Of a stretch of DNA of 64,000 nt, positions 1 to 11,300 are shown in pieces (position 1 is the first letter of the stretch; each line of letters begins with the position of its first letter). This DNA comes from Pyrocephalus nanus. Lineage: Eukaryota; Chordata; Aves; Passeriformes; Tyrannidae. The notes below the pieces were generated by a model, which was given only the letters and a program-made list of their open reading frames with translations, did no database searches and was not told the origin of the DNA. Location of the stretch: contig CM076260.1 of assembly GCA_038380795.1 (NCBI GenBank), forward strand, positions 33,514,634 to 33,578,633, read 5' to 3'. The translations under genes were made by a program, and so were the position numbers.

Positions 1-173
1 ACAAAGGATGAGCTATACTCTCAGATTTATTTTTTTGTGTGTGTATGGTGGAAAGGGAATGAAATTTTTCTGCCTTTTGTCTCCAACAGGGCCAGAAGAC
101 CTGCACAAAAAATGATTAGTGGTTTCTGTATTGAATGGGTAACATAAAAAACAGTATTTCTTTCAGTGTCTTC

Positions 174-193
174 AAAAAAAAAAAAAAAAAAAA
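174..193. repeat. poly(A) run, 20 bases
   Basis: An uninterrupted run of 20 A residues. No retrotransposon body that it could terminate is recognisable beside it, so it is listed as a simple repeat. Confidence 0.95.
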
Positions 194-3100
194 GCAAGAA
201 AGAAAAAGTAAGATCAAAAGCTAAGGAAAAAAATGAGCCAAGCAAAGTACAGCAAAATTACTCAGCCAAGTGTGTTCTATATTTGGGTTTATAACAACTA
301 TGATATTCAGAAAGCTGAATTGTGGAGCAATAACAAGGATCAGTGTATAAAGACATCATTTACCTTCAGCCTAGAGATCATTGTTATTTCTCTTCTGCAG
401 ACACTCAAGAGCTGTGTGCAGGCAGGCAGTGGGGAGCATAGGTGCTATGGCAGATACCAGCCATGGTGGAGCTCTGGCATGTGAGGCAGTGGTGCTCATC
501 CCCTGGCTGATGGCCTGCTGTCCAGCCACAAGCCCACTTTGTCACCAGTGAAATCCTTCCTTGCCTTCAGTTCTGCTGCTCCATTAAACATTCATGAAAA
601 ACCCCCAGCTTCCTAGTGAGTATCCATTAGCCACCAATGCTGATCTTAATGAGCAAACTGTGAATGCACCAAAGAGCAAATTGAAATGAGTCACAAAATA
701 CACTTAGGATGTGCTTCCTGCCAGTATTGATGCGTCATTGGTAAAATGCTGGTTCCTTAACAACAGGAGGATAAAGAGCAGGAATACAGCTGATTGAAAA
801 AAGGCATTATTTAAAGGAGTTCCATTAAAAAGATTAACTGATTTATGAGCAAATGAATCATATCTGCACATTAGCCTTTTATTTGTCATCCCAAATTGTT
901 TTCTATTACATTAAAGCAGTTTTAAATTAAAATGTAGCATTAAATTTAATTAAGGCCTGCTACAGAAACAAGATGTGTTTCAAAACAGACATAATTTAAT
1001 TACAGTCAGCCCCTGTAAATAAGAGTAAATAATTAAGTTGTGATAGTAAAACTGTGTTGTCTTGCATACTTTTTTCAATTTAAGACATATTAGGGCCTAG
1101 AAGTACAGTGCTTTCTTGTCTTTATTAATTCCTTTCAGTTTTACACCTGTCTGAATATTTAATGTGAAGCGGATGGTTGTTAAAAACATATTGACATACA
1201 TCATTCGGCCGGATGGGAGGAAATTCTTGCTGCATTGCACAGGATGACAGCTGGCACTGATCACAATTTCAGGTGACAAATCAATCCTCAAAAACTGGCC
1301 AAAAGAGGAGTATAATCTGGGTTCATTCCAGCTTCCCTGCTGTCGTCCACACAAGGGAAGGGACGTGCATTTACAATAAGGTGCTGGCCCCTGCCTCTGT
1401 CAGAGTGCTAAGACTACAGCTCTGTGCCTGGGGACAGGCATCATGTGGTTGGGACCACACACAAGTTTCAGGTACCTCCTTCATATAGAACTTCTGTCTG
1501 TGATGTTAATGAAGTGCCATTGCTTAAAGCAGGAGTCATTTCATAGGGGTAGGGTGAATTAGCAGGCAGAAGATGAGGTATGGGAAGCCTGGAAGCAGTA
1601 AGGAAATCAAGCACCTGGAGTCTGCAGATGGGTGCCCGTGGTGGCAGAGGCCTTTCTGGGAGCTCCTCGCTTTTCCTCCTCCATTATTTGGGTGAAAGAC
1701 CCAACTCTGCCAGCATGGCTACAAGTGGACAAATTCAAATTCTAATATCTGTATATATAGAATTATCCAATGCAAAGGAGCAACAGACACCCTAGAGGTG
1801 AGCTATTACCCACTGGCAACAAAGGTATGTACATGGAATATGAAAATCTAGAGACTGAGGAGCTAAAGACTTAGAGAAAAGCCCTGAAGAAAAACATGCT
1901 TGGTTTTCTGAGATTTTACAGTCTTCGTTGTGATTAGACTCATAAGAATCCAGTTTAGTTGCCCCTGAAGTCCAGGGAAAGACTCCAGCTGAGTGCAGAG
2001 GGGGTTAAAATTTGTGTACAAGAGGAATGTTACTTATAGTTGGTTGAAAAGCTACTACGGAAATCTCCACTTTGACCATTCTTTGATATAAACATCTTCA
2101 CTTTCGAAGAACTTTCATAAAATTATTTGCATGAATGTTTGTGAAGTTAAGCTTATGAGCAAGCATTGGCTAATCTGAAAATCAAATTTGCTTCATGAGC
2201 AAAATAAATTAGTTCTAGCCAGAAATGGAAGTAGTTTATTTATGAAAAAAGGGATTTTAGGCCATCTGTCAGGAAACTCAAACTAAACAATCTGTTCAGT
2301 TCTCAACAGATGTAAATCTGTGAAGCTCTGTGGATTTTGAGTGACCAATAACACAGTTCTGGTGGAAGTGAAAAAATTACAGTTTATTCACAACTGATAA
2401 GTTGAAATTTGATCACAGAAATATTTGCCAAAAAAAAGTACTCCAAATCAGCTAGGAAAAAAAACCACAAACATTTAGAACCTGAGATTAAATCTGCTAC
2501 ATTTTCCAATCGTGTATTTAATTTATCATTATTATATCTGTCTTGCTGCAATAACCCAGGATAGTTTCCCTGGAAGACTTTTTTTTCTGCTTCTGCACCT
2601 TGAACATCTATGCCATACAGAAAAGCAGCCCAATTACATGTACAGTCTTGCTAAATATAAATTCCCCTGTCACAGGGTAGTGCTAATGAGTTCTCTTAAC
2701 AGTGGTCATACTGGCAGAAATCATAATCTCTTCATTAAGTGGTCTAGGGTAGGCAGTAATGCTGGGTTTACAGAGGACTTCTGCTTTCAGACAGTGCTCT
2801 TTAACATTCTTTATTCCTACAGGTGTGCAGCAAAGATGAGAAGATCAAGATTGAAATATTTGAGGATATTTTGATGTACCTTAGAAGGGATATGCTTGCA
2901 GAGAGTTAAGTTGTAGCTTTTAGCATGGGGATAAACACAAAGAATTACAAAAGCCTGGAACTTATAAATCTAGTGGAAGACAGTAAGCAAATCTCTAGGC
3001 TGAAGTTTTGCACTGGATCTCCTGAAACAAGTCCAATCAGCACCACTGTCCACAACACACCTCAAGCTGGCATGTTTGAAACACAGCTCTGAGTTTCATT

Positions 3101-5439
3101 GCAGAGCTCTATTCTCATTTTGAAAAAACAAGGTCAGTTTTGTCAGCCAAAAATGGTGCACAATGAATCTTCCAATGTTTTGTCTGAATTTTAATGGTCT
3201 TTTCTGTTACCAGTACCAGCTCTGGGGTCATAACAGAAACTAAACTCAGCAAAAATGCAGAGCTTTTTCTGACATGAATCCCTGTGTGTCCAGGCCCCAA
3301 AACTAGCACAGCATGTTTGCAATACATGGATTAAAGAAACTTAAAGTGGTCAGTCTGTATGAATTCTCAGTGCATTTGTTGCTTGTTTGCTAATTAGTCT
3401 TATCTTTAATGCTCATTGAAAATTGTGCATTTCAGAATCTTAATTTTTGCTTCAAACTGGGCTATAAAATGGCTGCAGAAAGAGACAAACTGTAGAAATG
3501 ACTGGAGATGGGAGAGAGAAAAAAATGACATGATCTAAATTTTTAATGCCTCATAATTACCAAAGTTAAAATGAAAGTTTATGCCATTACTGTTTTGTCC
3601 AGCTGTCTCTTCCCAGTCTTTGGTTCTGACCTTACAGACTGAGGCGATGCTGGTGGCAATGAGAGATGGCTGACAAACTCCACCTTCAGTAAATCACCTT
3701 CCAGTCAACATTTGTTTTTTCTGCCTGGATCCCCTGAGCTGGGTCAGGTCAGGTCATAGAGAGGAGGGAGAATCTGGCTGGATGGGTGAGCTGTTGATGT
3801 GCTACTGCTTTCTTTGGGCCTGAATTTGTAGCCACTCCCTCTTGAGAATTCCTCTTAAAGGCAGTGGTCATTCCAAACTTGAACAGCTGCAAAGCCAAGC
3901 TCTAAATCAATTATACATGTCTCCTTGTCAATATTGTGCTACTACTTATTACAGCATTGACAGAGAGGTTTATGTATCCATGGCACGTGTGTTTAGGTAA
4001 TGGGAAGAAGGAAAAAAATTATTAGTAGTGCAGCCTAGTAGGTGCTGGAGAGCAGGGGGAAGAAATACCTGCTAAGTTTTTTGCTTGTTTCCAGAAACAT
4101 TCAGTACCAGATTTAATGGAATATATGAATCTTTTGGAATATATCTGGAAGATATAAATTTTCACAGATCCTTGACAGCTATAAGCACTCTGGAAGGGAT
4201 TTCTGACTTTCATGTAAAATAAAACATTGCATAGTGGAAATCAAGAACTGAATCCTTTTAAGAAGGAATCTGAATGGATCAGAGAGAAGAACCTTGCAGA
4301 AGCCTTTGACAAATTAGCTGGTCCTAGAAGCAAGTACCTCCTACCATGGAAAAGCTGGAAAAAACTCGAGTTGATTTCCACTTCTACCCTTTTGAAATGT
4401 TACTGTCATAGCTCTGTCAGCATCACCATTTTCCTTTTAAGGATGCTCAAGGCAGTAGAGTTCAAGGGAAGACTTTACTGAAATAATCTCTCTTTTTGCT
4501 GGCATTGTATTTCTTTCATTTAACAAGCAAAAAGAATGTACACAGCTCAGTCTCCACATAGAACCACAAGCACAGCTCTCTGGCTTCCGAGGGGCTTAAC
4601 TACAATATTAGATTACAAAGATACAGGAACTCAGATCCTGCATGTATTAAATCCTTCCTCTAGACTAAGGCTTAAAGATATAACTCAGAGATGCTGTTGA
4701 TGGATCTGTTCATTTTGAATCAAGGAGCTGTGCTTGTCTCCTGTGGGTAGATAATGCCACTCCTCTTTCAGAAAACCCAAGCAGGTGTTGCTCTTTTCTT
4801 TTAATTGTGGCAATATGGAGGGGAATGCCAAGGCCTGGATTTGCCAGACTATGGGATGAGTAGCGCAGGTCTCAACTTTGCACTCAGTGCTTTCCTGCAT
4901 TTCCAGGTGTATCTTCTCCTCCCAAGAAATGAAGGAGGTAGATGGGAGTTACTTCTCACAAGGCCGTGGGTGACTCGGGAGGGGAGAGTGAGACATGGGC
5001 AGCAGAGGTGGGGTGCATGCATTGAGCTACAGTGACTTCTCAACCAAAGGATTCATGTCCATATCTCCCAGGAGAGAAATTTCTATTCTCTGAAAACTTG
5101 GATCCAAACTAGATGTAAACTCTCTGTCTGTAGTTACATTTAATAGGTTTCACTGATACACATTTCCTGTCTAATGAACTTTAGTTCATTCAAGGATGCC
5201 TTTGCTGAAAGCAAATCACGTTCTATCATGACTGAGAGAGGAAAAAAAAAAAAAAGAGAAAGAAACAAGACTAATGCAGTATTAATAAAACTAATATTAG
5301 GCAATAGGTTCTGTTCCAACAGCTCCAAGCATTCAGACATGTACATTTTTAATCAGCTGCTGATTCTTACTGAAAAATGTACAAATACAGCTTTCAAGAG
5401 AGGATTACACAACAAGTTTCAACTTGTTTCATTAATTAC

Positions 5440-5461
5440 TTTTTTTTTTTTTTTTTTTTTT
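5440..5461. repeat. poly(T) run, 22 bases
   Basis: An uninterrupted run of 22 T residues. It could be the tail of an old minus-strand insertion, but the flank is not recognisable as one. Confidence 0.95.
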
Positions 5462-6912
5462 CTCCAAAGGAACAGCAGGAAATTGCTGGCAGGAACCTTG
5501 GTGAACCATGTCCATGGGCCATTAAGAATGAATTAAATTTACTTTTATAACCTCATTGATTGAAGACTTTTTATTTCTTTCTTTTCTGAGGCAAGTTGAC
5601 TTGGAAATGCTATTCAGAAATTGTTCTTTTCCTGCAGTGAAAGTGCTAAGAAGAAAGAACACATTATTGAATTTTTTTGTTCTTTATTACTGCAAATGAC
5701 AAAGGAAAACAAAACTGAGAAAAGCTAAGTCCATGTATTATATGCCATCAGGCACAACACCTCTAGTTATGCTTTTGTCTAGTAATGAATAAATTCTACT
5801 GTCACTTGCTTTGACCATTATTATTAGCATTTAATTAAGAGACGGTGGTCAAAATGAACTATGTGGCCAGATTATAGTGTCCTACAGCAGGAGTTCTGCT
5901 GAGGTATTTAGAGAAATGTTGACTGCATTATTCTACCTCATTTAAAAAATGTGGAAGATATTTTCCACTTGCAGTAGCAGTTGCATGAGGATTTCTTTTA
6001 CCGTATTCAAGACAAAATCATGAGATAGTTTGTATGTCTCCTTGAAGGGATTAACAGAATAGCAGCTCCATTCATATGCTTAAGAAAGTCATGCAGATCT
6101 AAGACCCCTTCATGGTTTTCCTCACTTTTCTAATTTTTAGTTGGAATGCACCATGTAGTTTGGAGGTGAAACAGTACAGTTTAAGGTTTTGCCCAGCAAT
6201 TAATTTAATTAGACTTGAATCCAAACTTTTTACCTAAAATCATATGTAATAACACTATTATCTTGATGATGTTCCAAAGCATTGAAGAATGCAAGCATGA
6301 ATCTAGTATTAAATACGTTCTTTTATCTTTTGTATAGAAGGGCTTATCTGCATGATTAAAACTGAGTTTGTGCCTAAGCATGTTGCAGGATGACAGCTAG
6401 TCCCAGGGATATTTCTGAGTTACTCTATTTGTTTATGGTTGTACCTGAAAGCATGCTCTAATGCAAATGAAGTAATTTTCCAATTTTCAAAATTATTAGT
6501 GGGATCCTGCAGCCTAGCACATGGGCTATGGTTGTAACTGCTGGAGCAACCAAATTACTATCATTCTTATATATATTTAAAGTTCAGGATAAATCCTTTG
6601 GAACCCCTTGGTCTCACTGATTGAGACCAATGTTTTCAGATGCAGGCACTGTAAAACACAAAAGTGCCTTTTGGACATGTCATTGAAAACGGTCACTCTT
6701 GATATTAAGTCGTTTCAAGATATATAGTCCACTAGTGACCCTTTTTAGTGGTAGGAATAGTTTTGGTTCATGTTAGAAAAGTGCTTTGGCAGACAGCAGT
6801 GTGATATAACTACAAAATGTGACAATAATTTGCAGTTTGAAGAATGCGTGACATTAACTGAACTAATAGAATTCAAGATTGCAGTAGTAATAGTACTGTG
6901 GGAATACAAAAT

Positions 6913-6917
6913 ATAGT
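6913..6917. repeat. Target site duplication (left), ATAGT
   Basis: The five bases ATAGT directly precede the TGTCATGG start of the LTR and recur exactly after its last base at 8307-8311. A 5-bp duplication is usual for ERVL-class (class III) avian retroviruses, whereas class I and class II elements usually leave 4 and 6 bp. Confidence 0.9.
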
Positions 6918-7033
6918 TGTCATGGTTTTGCTTAGGCTTAATTTGCTTTCCACCCCCCACACAATTACTACTAGTTGAGAGAAGGTTTTTGCAGACAAAA
7001 GAGAGACAGGATTTGGGGAAAATAGTATAAACA

Positions 7034-7039
7034 TTTATT
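7034..7039 (-). terminator. LTR poly(A) signal AATAAA
   Basis: AATAAA on the minus strand, downstream of the LTR TATA box and about 115 bases before the 3' end of the LTR. This spacing is typical of the R region and U5. Confidence 0.65.
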
Positions 7040-7141
7040 ACTAAAACAAAAACTACTAATAAATTAAAAACTAAAGAATTATATTTACAACAATTTCTAT
7101 TCAAGTTAAAGTGTTATATATATTTACAGAAATACTTCTCT

Positions 7142-7150
7142 CCTTTTATA
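7142..7150 (-). promoter_or_regulatory. LTR TATA box (TATAAAAGG)
   Basis: Read on the minus strand this is TATAAAAGG, followed by a purine-rich stretch. Its place about 105 bases upstream of the LTR poly(A) signal fits the core promoter of the retroviral LTR. Whether it is still active cannot be seen from the sequence. Confidence 0.7.
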
Positions 7151-8306
7151 CCAGTCCAAGGAGGAGAAGTAATCTCAATCTTCATTTTCGGAGTTCCAGT
7201 TCTTTCTCTCTCTTCAGTAACAAATCTTTAGTAGCAGCAGCATTCTCGTTGCAGCTGGAACTTTTTCTCTCTCTCTCTCTTGCTCTGTGTCAGCTTCCAG
7301 GGCTGGGCCTACCCCCCTCCTGGGTTAAGACTGAAGGCTGGGGGTTACCCAGGTCCTGAGGGGTCTTTTTTCCATAGGCTTGCAAGGGGACACTTGCTTA
7401 CTATGGATCTTCACCACAGGGTACAGGGGATAATGGTTTAAGAGTTCACCCCTGTTTCCCTATGGAGGTCCCTCCCCATGGGAGAAACAGTCCTTGATAG
7501 ACTTCTCGGCATGGGTCTAGCACGGATCCACACACACACGGATCCCAACATCTCACATGGGCCGTCCCGCTCCAGCATGAGATTCTTTCTCTTCTTTAAA
7601 GTTATAAATCTTCAACAGCAGTATGGATCCACACACACACGGATCCCAAGCTTATCCGAGCCGTCTTCACTCCGGCATAAGCATCATCTCTTTCAAGGGT
7701 CACAAAGTCTTTAACAGGACTCTACCTCACCTCAGTCTTCATGAAGGCTCAGTTCTCTTTGGTACATCCACAGGCTCCTCCATCAGCTGCAGGGGGGTCT
7801 CCTTACTCCAACAAACTTTTACAAGTAGCAGGGATTACTTTTCAGTCTTTTCCCTGCTGAGGGGAGGGAGTAAAAAGAGAAGAAGCAGCTCTCCCCCCTT
7901 CGAATTTCTTCTCTCTCCTCCGGCTGCCAGCTTCGACCTTGGAAGTCCCTTATCTCTTCGCTGGAATTTCTCTGCAGCGGTTTCTCCTCCAAGTAGTCAG
8001 TCTTTTTTAAAGTTTTTTTCCTTCACTCTCTTACAAGACAGAAGAGAGGACTTCAGTGCTACACCTGCTTCCCCCCCCCCGGCCCAAGCCGGGGGAGGAG
8101 AGGGCCTTGGCCCTCTTCGGGCCTGCTGCTTCTTTACATGGCTGCTGCTCCTAATTTCAACTGCACCACAAGTCTTCTCTTCCGTTTTCTTAAAGATGTA
8201 ATTAGCAAAGGCGTCACTGAACTTTTGATTGGCCTTTTTGTCCGGAAATTACCTGGACAAAACCATCCTCAGCCCCAGGGATGGGCTGGTGGACAAAACC
8301 ACGACA

Positions 8307-8311
8307 ATAGT
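8307..8311. repeat. Target site duplication (right), ATAGT
   Basis: An exact copy of the five bases at 6913-6917, directly after the CGACA end of the solo LTR. Confidence 0.9.
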
Positions 8312-11300
8312 AAATTTATTTTGTGGAAATGATTATGTAGTACAATGGATATTTCATTTTTAACAGAGAAGACAAAAGACAATCGAATTGTAGTTTTCCA
8401 TTTTGGTATTTTAATGATCTCGACACAATTCTTAAGACAGATGATAAAAAATTATTAATCAAATACAAAATAATATTCATTAGAAAAATTACATTAGAAA
8501 TGCATTGAGGGTGAAAATTACATTCACATGCACAATTCTGAAGAAAGCAGTGTAACAAACTGTACTGTTGAATAAATAATTCTGTGAGGTAAAAGGGTGG
8601 TGTTTAAAAATGAGAGCTGCAATAGAATTTAACCTGTTTGTTTCCAGTCTTTTCTGAATGCAGATTTACATATTCTTCTTTACTGCCATATCCAGCTACT
8701 TTCCTGAATTTCTGAGGCCCATGGAACATATGGCCATAAGGACTACCAGCTTGGATCACACCAGAGATCAATCTAGTTTGAAAGACTGGCTCCATCAGGG
8801 AAAGAGAATGAAATCTGGGACAAGACTAAATCACAGCTCCCTCAGAATTCTTTCCATTCCTTTTGTTCCCCTTTTCTTTTACTACACAATAATTTCAGAG
8901 AACAATCACTGGGTCAGATGTGACCATGAGAAATGATGAATCATCATTCCCCACTCACCCCTCTTCATCCCCTTCATGACTGTATGTAGCATTACATTCC
9001 TCCTCTACCCCAAGCAGAGAAGTAGCTTTTTCAGTCTAAGTGCTAATCTATGTTATATTTCTTTGAAAAGGAGTTGCTTTATGTTTCAGATAATTTTTGT
9101 CACCATTTCCTTAATCTTCCTTTTGTGTTAGACCCCTTTTGGAAAGGGATGATTATAGCAGCACGCATTACTCAGAGGTTGGCCAGATCATAGATACATA
9201 GAGAGACATATTGGTGCTTTATTGCCCATTCCTCCCCAATAATCCTACTCTTCTTTTTATCTTTCTGATCACTGCTGAGTTAACATGTTCAGAGAGCTGT
9301 TGATGGTGTCTCAAAAATCCTTTTGCTGATTAAAGCTGTTAAATAAGAGACCACGAGTGTGTATGTAGTCTGAGGGGAATTTTGCCCTTTGCTCATGACT
9401 CCACGTACATCAGCAGTGAATTTTTTCTGCCATATATCATTCAGATCTGCAATATTATTGCATACTTTTTGTTCCTTTATAAAATGCTTCAGTTTTAACT
9501 CCCTCAACTAAGTGTGTCTCACCAGCAGTATTTGCACCTTGCTTTACCCACAAATAGTATCTTCATGGATACCTCTGTAGATCTGTCTGCACTATGAAAT
9601 GACTTTTTCCTAACCTGTTTTTCCATTTTGGACCTTACTTAGTTCTTATCCAAAGACAACTGCACATCTTCAATGAGGGTCTTGACAGACGTTTTTATGA
9701 TTACCCATGGGATTTTAGCAACAGAATTTTGTTCTTGGCTCTTTCAAATATGAGGCATCATTTTCTTCAAAAATTTAAAGACTGAATAGGTCATGTATAT
9801 CTACTATTTCTATTATTTATTGGTTTGCAACTTTTTTTTTTTTTTTTTACCAGTAAACCCAGCTTAGCCATCAGGCTGGCTTCTAGTTTCCAGTATCACA
9901 CCTGAAGGTTTTTTAAAGAATTGTTGTCACTGTTGCTGCTTTGATCTTTCTGGTGATTTGAGCTATAGGTTACATGCTGTGGTTACTAGTTCAACAGTTA
10001 CACATATGAGGTATTTTCTAGAGTCCTGAATAAATGCCATCAGGTATCTTGGCTTGATACTATTCACTTAATTGCTCTGCTCCAAAGTTTTTTTTTTAAT
10101 AGATCATTTGGTCTTTATCTTTCATAGCACTACCTGCTAACCCTTGGACTGATATAATTTCTTGCTTAGTACAGTGTGCCCAGTTTCATTTAGCCTTCAG
10201 GAATTCAGACCCTCACAACATAAAATTATTCAAATATTTGCAGAGTGAGCTTTTATATAGACTCATCATAGCAGGTAAAATTACCCCAGCCTAATTCACT
10301 ATTTTACTGAATATCTACAGGTTTTTCTGTGAGCCAAGCAGATTTTACTTGGACTACATTTTTAATAGCTTAATGATTACATTTTTTGGGTCAAACACAT
10401 CAAAAAGCGACAGGCAGACAATATAGCTTAAGGGAAACTTACAACTTTTCCTTCCAGTTGGTGAGTAGTTCCTCTACTATTATTCACTCATCCTCTTCTG
10501 AACTGATCCATATTTTGGTACTCAAATAATTTTGCATGGGCATTTTAACCAGCTTTTCTGGTTTAAGTCATATTTCTTCACAGAATGTCTCTTTAACTTG
10601 AATATCAAGAAGCTGGAACTCAAGAAAGAGAATATATTAAAGCACAATGGACTAATTACACACAGCTGTAGGTATTTCAAAGCTTTTATAGTTCTGGATT
10701 TGTATTGACAGAAAGAGACACAAAGGGGAAAAAATCAAAAACCTTAGCTCTACTTCCTTCAGATTAAATTTTGCAGCTGGTGTTTTTGTATCAAAATATG
10801 TTATATTCTAGCCTGGGACATATGAAAGGCCCATGTTCTCTGTAAAACTGACTCTCTCAGAGGATCTTATTGTCATACCATTGCAAAGTTTTAAAAGGAA
10901 CAGGAAAAAGGGCAAACTTAATGAATGTAACCCCAACTGCAATAATGAAGTGTTGCTTTTGGCTAGTGTAGATATGTGGTTACACATATTTCAGTTTCCT
11001 CTGATTTATTGTATTGCCTTGCCTTCTTTTTCTTTTAGGAATATGTAAGAGATTGTACTCCATTTTAAATCAGTTATATGGTCTGAAGTACCACTGGCTT
11101 AGAAAATAAGCTTATGTGAATCAATAGAGTTTTATTGGCTTTCTCTGATTTATGCAAACTGGAGATCTGAGTCAGTGTGTTGAACATGGTGATGAGTTAG
11201 GGTAAGCAGAAATAATACAAAGCTTTTCCTCTATGAGACTTAATTTCTCACAGTACCTAAGCTGGTATTTTCTTGGTACATGCAGAATCTATTTTCAGGT

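Larger units (their letters stand above)
1..6912. other. AT-rich non-coding sequence, no gene recognised
   Basis: I see no exon, RNA gene or recognisable transposon in this stretch. The longest open frames are about 120 codons, have no recognisable domain and overlap one another on both strands, as expected by chance. It holds homopolymer runs (A at 174-193, T at 5440-5461). Two blocks, about 690-1090 and 3360-3600, are rich in TAATTA/TTTAAT-like motifs and look like conserved non-coding DNA; this is an impression, not a measurement. The stretch ends at the ATAGT target duplication of the LTR that follows. Confidence 0.6.
6918..8306 (-). mobile_element. Solo LTR of an ERVL-like endogenous retrovirus, 1389 bp
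   Basis: The element starts TGTCATGGTTTTG and ends CAAAACCACGACA, so its termini are inverted repeats matching at 12 of 13 positions, with the TG...CA ends of an LTR. It is bounded by exact 5-bp ATAGT duplications. The minus orientation is set by a TATAAAAGG box (7142-7150, minus strand) followed about 105 bases downstream by AATAAA (7034-7039, minus strand), the order expected of U3-R-U5. No primer-binding site, gag, pol or env lies next to it, so it is a solo LTR left by recombination between the two LTRs of a provirus. Inside are a roughly 101-bp internal duplication (copies starting near 7524 and 7625) and a GC-rich hairpin at 8076-8095. The ERVL assignment rests on TSD length and termini only; the family name is not determined. 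Confidence 0.9.

Noticed and set aside
2823..2909. Exon-like reading after CCTACAG (VCSKDEKIKIEIFEDILMY... to a TAA)
   Set aside because: The frame looks protein-like, but purine-rich AT DNA yields such K/E/D/I strings by chance; I recognise no family and no matching upstream exon.
7623..8201. 192-codon open frame on the plus strand
   Set aside because: It is antisense to the solo LTR and comes from pyrimidine-rich sequence (Ser/Leu/Pro/Phe); no domain.
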